64,000 nt of DNA from Chloranthus sessilifolius (Eukaryota; Streptophyta; Magnoliopsida; Chloranthales; Chloranthaceae): assembly GCA_021018995.1 (NCBI GenBank), contig CM037587.1, positions 11,228,866 through 11,292,865 of the forward strand, read 5' to 3'. Below are positions 22,911-34,599 of the stretch, piece after piece. Position numbers and translations under genes: made by a program. Each line of letters begins with the position of its first letter. The stretch's first letter is position 1. The notes below the pieces were generated by a model. It saw only the letters and a list, made by a program, of their open reading frames with translations. It was not told the origin of the DNA and made no database searches.

Positions 22911-25900
22911 CTACACTGCCGCTGAGGAAGACGAGCGCCGCTATCGCCGGTATCGTCGGCCCGGAGGTCCGTAGACTGATCGTCTGAAAATACAATCCTG
23001 GCACCCGGAGTCCACGGAACCTCTAAACGGCGAGGACCCACCACCGAACCCCCCTCACTAGCCTGACTGACCGACCTCCTCGACTGAGAATGAGGAGGAA
23101 GCCTCGCATGACTCCCCCGAATGATGGAATCCCCACGTCTATCGCTCCTGTCGCGATTGCGAGAGGTATGACGAGACTACCCAACTGAAGAATTCGTAGC
23201 CCTCGACTCTGACCCCTCACAATGACTAGCCGACTTGCGCTACCCCCGCTCGCCCCTCGTCAGGAGATACTGTAACCCGTCCAGGGACACCTGCATCTCT
23301 GCCCATGTCGTCCGACACATTGCCGCTAGTGCCTCCATATGAGTCCTCTGTGTGACCAACATCTCGACCACCAGATCCTCACGACTCTCCACCTCTCCGA
23401 GGACTCGTCTCCCCTCCAGAGTGGCACGTGCCCGCGCTGCCTCTAGTCGTGCCTCCTCAAGCTGACGAACCTGTATAACTCTATTGAATCAAAGGAAGTG
23501 AACATATGCATATACGAACAAAAATAAAATTCGAAATGAAAAATACATATATACCAGATCTAGCCTCTCTCCCAGAAGTCGCTCGACTGTCTCCGCAGTC
23601 ACAGGATCAGTAGATGGCACCCGAGGGACGATAAACACAGACGGTTGTAATAAGAATAAATAAACACATCAGACAAAGATTATGATAACAAATAAGTTAC
23701 AAACCCAATGACTAAAACATACCTGGGTAGGGATAGGAACGGATCCCTGAGGAGGAGCCTCGGGAGCGAAGTCCGGAACTACCTGAACAATAAAAAAAAA
23801 AAACAAATAACAAGCCAATACGAACGCGTTAGAATAAATAGAAATTAACAATCTAAACTAAATTACGCTAAACCATACCTGACTCTCGGAACGTAGAGAG
23901 GCAGCGGTCGCCTCCCTCGTCTATAAGTCCTCAGCAACTCGACGCTGAAACACTGGCACACGTTAGTAAACCATCAAGTCAATATAATAATAACCCCTAA
24001 CAAGCCAGTATAGTAACACAAGTAAACTGAAGAGTGATGGAACTTACCCAATGCTCCAACTCAGACCACAGACGAGCTATCGTTGGATCCTCTCGACTGG
24101 AGGAAGCAACTGAAGAAGGATCAAATGCCCGAGCCGAAGCCCCTGCAGCGGAAACATCTGCTATCTAAAAACGCCACCAATATGCCAACATAGCAAGGAT
24201 CCCCGAACCGTCAACAGTTAATAAGTCCAATCCAAGATACTTACCAATTGCTCGATCTTCGAACGTAAACTAGCCTCCACCGCACGACCCGCCTGCAGCT
24301 GGCCGCGCAATAGCTCGATCATCGCCGCCTGGCGAGCAACCTCAGACTCTCTCTCAGACTAGCCACAATAAAAACAAGACCACTATATTAAAAACATTAC
24401 CAGAATAAGCCAATATAACATGTGGACGAATTAAAACCAGTAAACTAACTCACCAGGAGCTGACGAGCCTTTGCTAGTCGAACTCGTAACTCATCCTCTG
24501 CCGCCCTGACCCTAGCAACTAACTCAGTCAAAGAATGCAACATCTCCTCATCAGGACGAGGAGCATGCCCCATCTGCTCTATCGCCCTATGGAGGGCGTC
24601 CAATGCTCCCCGCACACTCGCCGTGAGGTGGCCCTCCTCCAATGCGACCAACCTCTCCCTTAATGGCGACGCCGACTCCGGCCCGCCGACAGTGAAAGAA
24701 CCACTACCATGAAAAGGACTCGTGAAGAGACACCCACCACCCAACGCGCCAAACCACCTCCTATACTCTCGCACATCAGCATCATCACACGCCCCCGTGA
24801 CTCTGATCCCCCTGGCTCTGAAATCAGCTATCTAGAGTGCCATCCGCTCCATAAAATTTCAGCCTGGAGGACCGGTCATCCTCTTAGCCACACTGTGGCT
24901 AGTCGCCGGAGGGACTCCCTGATCGAGTCCCAGCTGTCGTACCACCCGAGAGGTGTGGATCCTCTCCACTCGCTCAAAACAATGGACCCATATGTCCACA
25001 TCGAAGAAGGGTCGGCCAGACTCAATCACCGCCTCACCCACGTCCTTTGCACCATCATAGGGTCTCCAGATCACCTATCCAAAGGAACAAATCAATCCAT
25101 GAACGAAGCCTAAGGGCCACCAAAATAAAAATAGATGAAGTCAAATGAAAACATAACATCATATACATACCTGCCCTGCATGCATATCCTCTAAGAGGCC
25201 TCGTGCAGTCTGAAGGTCAGCCGACTAGCGATGATCCCTCAATTCCTCCCTCCACACTCACATCCGCAGGAACGTGAACGAAATCTCCGACGGGACCCCC
25301 GGGCGCAGAAAAGCGAAATGATCATATACCCAAAACTGAAAATGATAACATAACAACAACGACCACACGCAATAAATATTAAGATCGTCACTATGACCAA
25401 AGGTTTAAAAAAAGGGTCACCATGATACCAATTTAACTAAAACTCACCTTAAGAAACGGGAGGAAATCTCCGATCGATGTTATCCCCTGACCCCGACGGT
25501 AAAACTGCTTGTAGAGATGCGCCAACACAGTCGCACCCCACGCATAGGTCGGGACTCGGTTTAAATCCCCCAAAATCATCAAAAATAACCCGGTGACGCA
25601 TCCCCGAGTCGAAGAAGAGAAAAGTACTGTGCCCAAGAAGTGCATCAAGAATGTTCGGAGCACCCTATCCGCGGCCAATCCTAGCTCGATCACGGGCTCC
25701 TGGCCCATCACTCTCGCACAACGTGCCTCATAGAGCACTGCTACCTCCGAATGACGCCTCGGAGGGGTGAACCCACTCGCTAATGTATCGAAAAACCAAG
25801 TGACCCGAACAACACCTGGCCCCGATCCACTCAACCTATAAGGCACACCCAGGATCTCCTCACATACCTCTAAATAACTCCCTACCATCCGCCCCGTGAT

Positions 25901-26787
25901 CGGCTCGCCCTCAAAATGAAGACCAGTAATGCATACCCACTCCTCAGGGGTCGGCAGCATCATGCCGACTAGATAGAGAAGCGCCTGATGCCTCTCCCTC
26001 CACCTCTCTATAATCGTCGCGATCAAGCCCCGATCAACCTGAAAAGGCTCCAACTCTAAAATCGTCCCAAACCCGAAAGACACCAACCGCTCCCACTGAA
26101 ACTCTGGCAAGGCACGGTACCAAGTATCAGACTCGGTCCATGCCATGCTGATAGCCAGCTGCAGGGGCTCCTAGTGAACGAAACACTAACAATGACAGTA
26201 AGACTAACGCATACCTATGATGAAAGATAAACAAAATTAGAGCTCAAAGCAAATGAAATATACCCAAACCATATAATAATAACCTACAACGAACACACAA
26301 AACATGATAAGAATAACTAAATAGAACATGTCGTCATAATACACAAGTAAACATGACCCATAATCAATGCAGGTCTGATGTAAATCAGAAGGGTTTACAT
26401 ATCCTAACGGGCCTATGTCATAGCCCGAATGCCTAGGAAAATGAAAAAAAACTCTTGCTTGCGGGGACCTACCCGACCTCTCGCAAAGAAATCCTCCAAT
26501 GGATAGTGCCTACGATCCCGAGCCTCAGCGCCTAGCTACTCCTCACCTTGCTCACCCTCAACTCTGTCACCCTCCTCCTCGGCTACCCCTAGCTCAGCCT
26601 CGGGTACCTCCTCCCTGACCACCATCAGGTCACCCTCGAGGACTCCCTCCGCGACCATCTCCCTGATATTCGCCTCTATGGCAACGGCTCTACCCTGAGC
26701 CTCTGAACCCTCACCTCCATCGCTCATCAACATCCCCTCTAACTCAGAAATAGTGATCTCTAGCCTACCAACACCCTCACCCTCCAT
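22911..26787 (-). pseudogene. Antisense multi-exon plant mobile domain (PMD) gene in the Tat element
   Basis: Runs opposite to gag-pol. Exons with GT..AG borders on the minus strand: 26787-26473 (acidic start), 26170-25448 (PMD core: GLHFEGEPITGRM, FLMILGDLNRVPTYAWGATV and LAHLYKQFYRRG), 25335-25171 (FWVYDHFAFLRP), 25074-24454 (WRPYDGA, RVVRQLGLDQGVPP, EYRRWF, then a coiled coil), 24358-24245, 24164-24048, 23944-23879, about 23785-23724, possibly about 23630-23560, and 23475-22911 (long helix, then a tail rich in SR/RS). In-frame stops occur in the first, fourth, seventh and last exons, so this copy is decayed. PMD proteins include host MAIN/MAIL1 and many transposon-borne forms. Nothing in the sequence fixes its role here. 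Confidence 0.8.
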
Positions 26788-26954
26788 CTGATACGAAGAG
26801 CTCGAAAAAAAACTGAAGAAAATGGAAGAAATGGCACCCGACACAGACGATCGGATCACAGGATATCACGAAAACACAAAAAATGAGCACGTAGAAACTA
26901 GGAAATAAGAAAATCAACGACTAAAATGAATCGTGCGACAAAAATAAGAAGTTC

Positions 26955-27320
26955 TGAATAATTTATAGAAGTCGCCTGAATTACAAGCTTGAAATAAAGC
27001 GCTCAATCGGATCACGCGCCACTCATGAAACGCTTAATTCTGATCAAACACACGCTGATGAGCGCGCAAATGGTTTCGTCGCCCACCCACATCTATCCGA
27101 CCGGTTGATCACGCGCGTTACTAAGAGCGCGTAATCACCTCAAATGCCCACATGTCGACGCGAGAATGCCAGCGGTCGTGTTCATCCTACGCATAGGTTC
27201 AAACGCTTAAATGAATTAAATGCCTATGAATTAGCGCGTAATAACTCTTCACCCTTCTGAAATGTGCGCTCAAATTTTGGCGCGTGATTAGATTAAACGC
27301 CCGAGGATAAGCGTGTAATT
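26955..27320 (-). promoter_or_regulatory. Promoter of the antisense PMD gene: TATA box plus GCGC-word array
   Basis: On the minus strand CTATAAAT lies at 26968-26961, about 175 bp before the ATG at 26787. Upstream (26990-27310) are many AAGCGC, GCGCGTAAT and CACGCGC words in both directions, the same vocabulary as the LTR promoter, including AAATGCCTA and GCGCGTAAT in the same order. Three exact FHY3/FAR1-type CACGCGC cores occur at 27013, 27110 and, inverted, 27280. Confidence 0.6.
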
Positions 27321-27830
27321 TTCTCAGAAATAAATTTTTCACACCCAAGACAGCAAGTCAAAACCTGAAATTAGGACATTTCTGACATTTACTATCGACC
27401 CGAATTACACCCTTGGTGAAACCACCAAAATATTTCTAACTTAAAGAAACATGCGCCCCGAAAGGAAAAGAGAGCGCCCCAAAACTAAGACCGAACAACA
27501 AAAAAAATGCCCCCTCCTCCACGTTCATCAATTACACCAAAAAGAAAGGTAGCTCTTATCTTCCATATATTCTAACAAACAATATATACAACAAAAAAAA
27601 TGCCCCCCATCGCCTCTATATCTCTTAAGCTAAAGCTATAAAAAAAAAATAACAAAAAAAGGGGAAACTACCCCTGGTGCTCCCTGAATTTAAGAAATCT
27701 AAATTAAATTAAACCCAAATAAATAAACATCATATGAGTCAAACACGATACCGAGAAAGTCGAACCAAAACAAGACAAGAGATATAGAGAACACAACCAC
27801 TTTATAGATCAATAAAATAATTAAAACACA
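27321..27830. other. AT-rich spacer with repeated AAAAAAAATGCCCC words
   Basis: Words ACAAAAAAAATGCCCC at about 27498 and 27593, each after a short gene-free stretch. They may be read as GGGGCATTTTTTTTGT on the minus strand. No coding exon is seen. Confidence 0.45.
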
Positions 27831-29648
27831 CACCGAGGGCATACCCTTTGAATATACAGTTAAAATAAGAATGTTGGAATCAGCACGTTCAAGCAATGCC
27901 CGAATCCGGATTTATTTGGGAAACTAGAAATCTCAGAGATGTTTGGAGAAGGAAAGCACCCTAAGCGAATTCTAACCGTGATAGCCTCTTCTCCTTGCCC
28001 CGAACTGATAGGAAAGGAAGAGTGGCTCACAGAAAGCCACCCAAGATCTGCGGGATCCATTGTTAGAAGCTCCCCTTGGACACATTAAAAAATGAGGAGC
28101 AACTAACACTGAATCTGCAAAGCCTACCGAGGAAAAATAAGCATCGATCACGAGAACTCTAACCTTACCTTATCCATGGGTTTCCTCTCTACCACCTTTT
28201 TCTCTTCCATCTCTTCCCCCGATGGGGTGACACTTCGAGTTGGATTGATAGCACCAACCCTAGCATCACCCCGAATTCCCAATCCCGTCCATTCTCATCA
28301 TCTACTTAATAAGCATGGTTCATCGGGTCCAATACCCGAGATACGAAACAAAAAGGAATAAAAGACATTAATAAATAAAAAATGTTCAAACTTATAAACA
28401 CAAGATTTCCCCCAAAACTTTTTAACCTATAAGCTTAAAATGAAAGTCCAAAATAAATAATAAACCCAAAGCCTTAAATTCACATATTTATAAACTATGT
28501 TTTTTTGAATCACCAATGGACAAGTGCCACACATTTGAACCCCCTACCAAGCTGATTGAATCCAAAACCATACACATCCCCCTTTAAAAAGACCACAATT
28601 CATGACAACCAAGATGAACCAATAATTATACAACACTTGCCCCTCTAAAAGCACCAACTCCCCAAGTCTAGATAGACCAATAGGATTGAAACACCCAACC
28701 ACCATCTAGAACCCATAAAAACTCACACATTCTAACGAGTATCATCTCAGGTTACACCTTGAACAAAATAAAACACCTCAAACAAAATAAACTACATTCA
28801 ATAAGACCAAAACCTCAAACAAAAAAAACTCAAATAGGACAGAATCTAACTTGAAAAAAAAATGCCCTAAGAAGCCTGATAAAATCAAGTGAACCTACTA
28901 AGTAGGACCTAATAGGACGAATGAATAAACCTTGGGTTATTCTCATAACGAACTTTAAAACTATAAGATAACTCAAATCTTAAAACTACGATAAAGCAAG
29001 TAAGTCCAGTTAATTAATCAATAAAAATTTAAGCCAACCAACGGGACAGTGAAAATATACAATAAAAAAATGCCCTTTTATTTATAATTTAAAATTTTAC
29101 AAGTTTCACCAGAGGCATACCTCGCGAATTACAACCCAAAACGAAAACCTAAAATCTAACATACAACTCAAAACGAAAACTAAACTTATGATGAGCCAAA
29201 ACGAGGAGCAGAATGTCCAATCGGAGGCTTCAGAAATATTAGCACCAAACATAGAGAACTTAAACGAGCCACCGACAGAAGAGACGAAAGGATTGGTTGG
29301 GTAATGCATCCCTCCATTTACAGCACCTCCTCTCCCCACCATCTTCACTTCCTCCGTCGCTACCCCATCAATGTTGCTTTCACTGCTCCCTAGAAAGGAA
29401 CGGGGTGAAGACCGACGCTCTCATTCCCAACAACACCCATTCTCAGAATTATGTTATCCCCTGACATCACACTGGCATGAAGATCATGTGAAATAACGAA
29501 TATAGGAAGAAATCCCATCCCAATCTGACGATTAAATCACTCAATATCGCTGAAACACGAATCTCAGGACGCTAGAACACTCAGAAAAGTCAAGACTCGA
29601 GACTAAACCCAAGAATGAAAAGCAAATGAAGACACCTTCGCTTATATA
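27831..29648 (-). other. Candidate second antisense transcription unit
   Basis: On the minus strand a TATA box (TATATAA, 29648-29642) is followed by an ATG at 29348 (MKMVGRGGAVNGGMHYPTNP, then PFVSSVGGSFKFSMFGANIS). Farther on, an exon-like stretch at about 28270-28166 ends EEKKVVERKPMDK|GTAAGG with a good donor, and another open stretch begins at 28060 (MDPADLGWLSVSHSSFPISS). None of these peptides is recognised, and the exon chain is not proven. TATA box and upstream array resemble those of the PMD gene. It could be a degenerate second antisense gene or just non-coding sequence. Confidence 0.3.
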
Positions 29649-30085
29649 GAGTACGGACTTAATCACGCGCATGAAAACAAGCGCTTAACTTAATCACGCA
29701 CTACACACATGTCACTCAATCCAAAATACGCACACAGATTCTGCGTGCAATTAGAGCGACGCCCCCGCAAACGGCGCAACCTTCCGATCCCGCGCTTACT
29801 ACAGACCGCGCAATCCAATCGAACGACAAATATTTGACGCTTAATACGAAAGGTCACCCGCACAGTGACCCGGTGACTCTCCAATCTCACGCTTACAATA
29901 TGTCGCGCAAACATGTTAAACGATTCACAGAAGCCGCGCAATATCGAAATGCCACCCGCGCATAATTCTATCACACGTTAATATTCACACGCGTAAACAC
30001 TTTCTTTATACCCTGAATCGCACACCTGAAATCGGGCACGCAATCAGACCAAGCGGCTGATGTCAGGCGCTTAATTCCTGATTTT
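29640..30085 (-). promoter_or_regulatory. Second antisense promoter-like region: TATA box plus GCGC-word array
   Basis: CTCTATATAAGCG on the minus strand at 29650-29640 is preceded on that strand by a 420-bp array of AAGCGCTTAA, CACGCGC, GCGCAAT and ACGCTTA words (29655-30080). It includes GTGACCCGGTGACTC, similar to the GTGACCGACTC word of the LTR array. It is the third place in this element where this array precedes a TATA box. Confidence 0.5.
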
Positions 30086-31992
30086 ACTCAAAATTTACCC
30101 CTTCTCAAGCGAGAATCCCCTTTGTCCCATCACATAGCCTCATGAGTCATTCAGACTGAAAAGGGACCGTCACTCGCTGTCGTCCCATCGTAAAATCATA
30201 GCCATGCCCTCATGGCCCATCGCAAAAAGCCAAAAATAAATCTCCCGAAAATGCAAATACACCAAATAACAAAAAAACTAAGTCAATCATAATGTAATTA
30301 CAACATAATCTCACCATAACCCAAGATCTGCCAAAGAAAGAAACTAGACACACTTGTCACACGAACATCCCAGCAATACCTCCCAAGTCCCATCACGGAT
30401 ATCACTACTAAAAAAAAAATCATTCACAACACCGGTCGCACTAAAAGGAGAAAGGGAGAAAGCACGAGCATGTCTCATTGCCGAAACAAAGAGCCTCCTC
30501 CTGAAGTGCTCGCCACAAACCTACCAGACGCCACTGCAACAGAAAGGCAGGAAGATGTGGGACTACTCCCATGTCCCATCGCATTTCACTACTGCCAAGC
30601 TACAGCGCGAACATCCCAGCAATACCTCTCAAGTCCCATCGTGGTACCACTACGATCACCAAGGCCCCATCGCAACATCACGTCGACAACCGCCAACCAC
30701 TGCTTAAGCAATGAGCGAAAAGAAAAAAAAAAATGGTACCTTACTACAACATTGCACCCGGAACATTGCATTACAAAGATAGCCACCAAGTCCCGTCGCG
30801 ATGCTACAATACTACCAAAGTACCACCGCTACAATATTCTCAAGGTCTCACCGCACAATTCAGGTTAGTATCACCGCCAGGTAAGTACTACCCCTTTTTT
30901 AACTATTCGATATTTCCTCTAAATTATAATTATCTATGATTAAATCAAAATATTTTCAAAACCCGTCTCTCTCAACTCGCAAATTACTGTAGTCCTCCCA
31001 TAAGAGACAATCATCATTATTCGTCGAGAAGGTTAGATGGAGTATCCGGCATGCCAAGTGCCATCTTGACTACCACATGAACGGTTAGGTCCACAAATCT
31101 AGTACCGGTGGATCTTCTCAGCGACGCCTCGGAAGCCACATTTTCTATCGTTTTACCACCGAATTGATCTTAAGTTGAAATTCCCAATTTTTCAAAACCC
31201 CTTACTCATTCTAAAATCTTTTATTTCAAAAATGTTTCTTCTCTTACTTGTAAAGCAAAAAAAAATAAACAAAAAAAGAAAAAGAATAAAATGAATAAAA
31301 TACATAGACCCGACTCACCTTTCTTTAAATACCACAACCAACTATACTTAGCCTTGACCTTAAATCCCAAAGCCCTCTAAACTCGCAATCAAGCGCATAC
31401 GCCACTGCGCAGGATGGCTTGTTCAGATGTAAAAAAAAAAACTCCAGATGAATCGAGCGCATATGCCACTGTGCAGAATTCAACTAAGCACACTTCACAA
31501 AATTTATCTCAATTACCAGCCCAAATCAACTATTCCCCTGGGAAGCCAAACAATGAGTATACTCAATCTAAGAACTCACAAATGCCTATTGGAAATGGAA
31601 CGCCTGACACGCATTGGTGTGAGCAATGACGCGCCCGGTCTGACATGACTTGCAAAAGCTTTCGACTCTACATACTATTTCATCTCTTTATTATCGGTCC
31701 CTGGACCTTGTTTTGGACATTTGATTGACACCCTGGTACCTCGATTGCGTAAAATCCCTCTATTAGCTCACGCCATGCATTTGGATCTCGCCATGCACCT
31801 GAGACCGGAATATGCCCCTTAATGACTACCATTTGCCCTTCAAATGCTCCATTTTAGCTTGTGCTGATAGATAAGAAAGCCAAGCTTGTCATGCCAGCAT
31901 CACTAATTCACATTTTTGAATTCCCAAGAAACGGGAAGGCACCTCGAAATAGGGGTGTCTACTTGTTCGATGCGTTCTTACTTCGCAAGAGC
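30086..31992. other. Non-coding 3' region of the Tat element
   Basis: Holds a diverged pair of AACATCCCAGCAATACCT words (30364 and 30607), repeated AAGTCCCATCR words (30386-30650), and paired GCGCATAYGCCACTGYGCAG words (31394 and 31459). No coding exon is recognised. The 250 bp before the 3' LTR are probably the normal 3' untranslated region. Confidence 0.45.
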
Positions 31993-32010
31993 ACGCCGAA
32001 GAGGGGCATC
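31993..32010 (+). other. Polypurine tract of the Tat element
   Basis: GCCGAAGAGGGGCATC sits directly before the 3' LTR start TGTAGACACC. GAAGAGGGGCA is the usual plus-strand primer form in Tat-type elements. Confidence 0.8.
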
Positions 32011-34436
32011 TGTAGACACCCCCATTTCGTCCTCTCAGAGTACACGAATTCGTTTGGTCAGCCCTTGACCTTTTTAACCCTCGACATGAGACCATGCAAC
32101 TGTATATGACTGAACACAAGCGGAAACAATAGCTTTGTGGCTCAGATCCCAACGTAGGGAGGCTATATACTAAGCAATATTATATAGTCGGAATGCAAAC
32201 TAAAACAATAGTCCTGCATTCCATTCTTGAGACCATACCCAGAAAACCCTGAATTAAGTGCCTGAAAACTTGCGTGTAATTCTATCATGCGCACAACCAC
32301 GAGCGCGCGATCAGTCCCCTTTTAGACCAACCTTCCTTTCACAGACCGTTTCGAGACTCATTTACGCATCTGGAAGCAGACGCCTGAACGGATTGAGTGC
32401 TACACCACCAGCGCATAATTGGCCTACACCCGACCTAGTCTCCTACCCTTGACCCCTACGTTTCCTCGATTAAGTGCTTCAGGTAATAAGCTTAATAGGA
32501 TTACGCACATCCCACCATGCATGTAATTAGTCCTGATTTCGTTGGGACTAGGAAACCCGCTGAGTAATTCAGCCGATCGCTCACTGAGTCGGTGACCGAC
32601 TCAAAACGATTAAGCGCTAGAAAACTGGCGCATAATCTAATTAAACGCCCGAAAATAAGCGCGTAATTGAAGGAAAACCTATAAAAAACTTTTTTCTCGA
32701 AGAGAGGAGAGGCTGGCAATTTTGAGAGAGAGAACAAAATTTTTTTGGGACTTCAAAACTAGAGAACTCCGAGGACAAGCCCATAGAGCAAATTAGTCAT
32801 GATTTCGAGATTCAAAACCCCGAATCTTCGATGATTCCTCTCCGCAGTCCCGACCCTAGGTAAGAATTTAATTTTATTTTAGACTTAGGATTTCCCCTCA
32901 GTTTAATTAATCAATTCTATTTCTAATCTTTAGACCGTAGCACCCTCTTTGGACCGAAATTCTCTATATCTGATTCTACTTCTCTATTTCTAGAATCGGT
33001 CCTTAATCTAGCGGTCTGATATACCCACCTTATACTCTGATTCTACTCTAAAATCTTAATTTATAGTCCTATCATTAATTTCTGGTTCTGACTCTCAGAG
33101 TTCAGAACCAGTCCTTAATCATACGGCTTGATTTTTCTGATTTCGGACCCGAATTCAATCCTAAAATTTTAATCTATAATTTAATTCTATGTTTTCATAC
33201 CATCAAAAAATATAAAAAATATAAATTTTAGTTCATAACTTAGGTTTCTCAATCTACTTTCTTATTATAATTTCAAATTCAATTCTAAAAATCTCCCTTT
33301 TATTATTTAACTATCGACCTATCTTTTATCTCAGCCATCCGATTTGCCCACGGGAGCTTACGGAGGGTACTCGGGAATGAGGCCAATCCTCCTTAGCATA
33401 GCGGGCCCAACCCCCCCTTTTTTTTTAGATTGTTTAGGGTTAACTAGTTAGTTATAGTTTGTTTTTCTATTTCAATATAATTGGCTAATTGCATCAAATA
33501 AGCCTTCATACCATTATTTGCTTTGATTCAATTCAGTCTTCTAGTTCAGTCAATTTATTATCTCAACTAGAATTTAGGAAAGTTAATTCGTTTGTTATTA
33601 GTTAGATTTTTACCATAATTAATTCGTAGATTATGATTCTAAAAAAAAGAATTTTGTTGCCTCGATCATTTATTCCTATTTTAGTAAATTAATTTATTAC
33701 TTCAATCAAAGTCGCAGTAAAAAAAATTAGTCTTTACTTTCTTCAAATTAGAATACTAGTAAAATTACCTTAAGTGCTTTAGTTGTAATTGCCATACAAT
33801 TGATACATCTGCTTATCTAGAATTACAATAAAATTAGCGTACCTGCTTTATCTAGAATTGCAATATAATTGGACTCTTTTATTTAATTAGAATATTATTG
33901 GAACTGATACACATGCACTCCTAGTACCAGTAGGAGACTGGAACTAATTGGACTCTTAGTAGTACCAGGACTTTGATATTAATTGGACTCCTAATGATAC
34001 CGAGAAACTAAAAATGATTAGACTCCTGATAGCATCAAGACACTAAAATAACCCATCATAATAAGCTCACCTAATCATAATTAATAACAAAAAAAAAAAA
34101 TCTAAACTGACCATAACCGCAATAAGGGAAACTAAAAAGAAAGCTAAAACTATCTAATTAAAAGAGGACACTGCTGCTGACATTTGCAGGCGGACGATTC
34201 AGTATAGAAGTAACCCACACCCGCTTAAACCCGTGATCATTGATGTATTGCAGCGTCGATAAATATCTATAGCTGGCGATCGCAAATCAACTAGGAATCA
34301 TCCTAGGAAATTCCTCCTATTATTATTTATCCCCACCTTATCACATACACCGCATCGCTAGAGTCCAACATGACAGAATTGGAAGTCACTTATTCAACGA
34401 GAACCGAGAGGAACCCAGAAAAAGCGCACACCAACA
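32011..34436 (+). repeat. 3' LTR of the Tat element
   Basis: Aligns with 7638-10057 throughout, starting TGTAGACACC and ending CACCAACA. The TATA box is TATAAAAA at 32680. Near 34155 it differs locally from the 5' LTR (CTGCTGCTGACATTTGCAGG versus CTGGCAGCGTACG). It is followed by the TACGT duplication. Confidence 0.9.
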
Positions 34437-34441
34437 TACGT
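34437..34441 (+). repeat. Right target-site duplication (TACGT) of the Tat element
   Basis: An exact repeat of 7633-7637. Athila sequence continues with ATCTCCTAAACC. Confidence 0.9.
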
Positions 34442-34479
34442 ATCTCCTAAACCATATTCAGAAATTAGGGTTTGGCAGG

Positions 34480-34580
34480 AACAAGGTAATAATCTTCTAT
34501 CGGATGGATTTTTGTAAATAGTTTTACTGTCATATGCAAGATCCGATGAGCTAAGTACCATTCTTTTACATCTTGCAGAA
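34480..34580 (+). other. Intron-like segment before the Athila second ORF
   Basis: AACAAG|GTAATAATC at 34480 and TTTTACATCTTGCAG at 34579 make a plausible small intron, just before the ATG at 34600. A spliced subgenomic RNA has been proposed for the extra ORF of Athila elements. This is inference from splice-site shape. Confidence 0.4.
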
Positions 34581-34599
34581 AAAAAAGGGAGATTGCAGA

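Larger units (their letters stand above)
7638..34436 (+). mobile_element. Tat-lineage Ty3/gypsy element with antisense gene cargo (26.8 kb)
   Basis: LTRs of about 2.42 kb start TGTAGACACC (7638 and 32011). The primer site TGGCGATCGAGATGGGAC at 10061 is of the tRNA-Arg-like form used by Tat elements, and the polypurine tract GAAGAGGGGCATC ends at 32010. The internal order is gag, protease, G-patch-like segment, RT, RNase H, a second cellular-type RNase H (a Tat hallmark) and integrase. A long region (21277-31990) with antisense genes follows. The protein genes carry stops and frameshifts. A 2.5-kb solo LTR interrupts integrase, so the element was about 24.3 kb when it inserted. Confidence 0.93.

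Noticed and set aside
24709-25113. Plus-strand frame of 134 codons within the antisense gene
   Set aside because: It lies opposite the PMD exon, whose motifs and splice sites are clear. The plus reading has no recognised domain.
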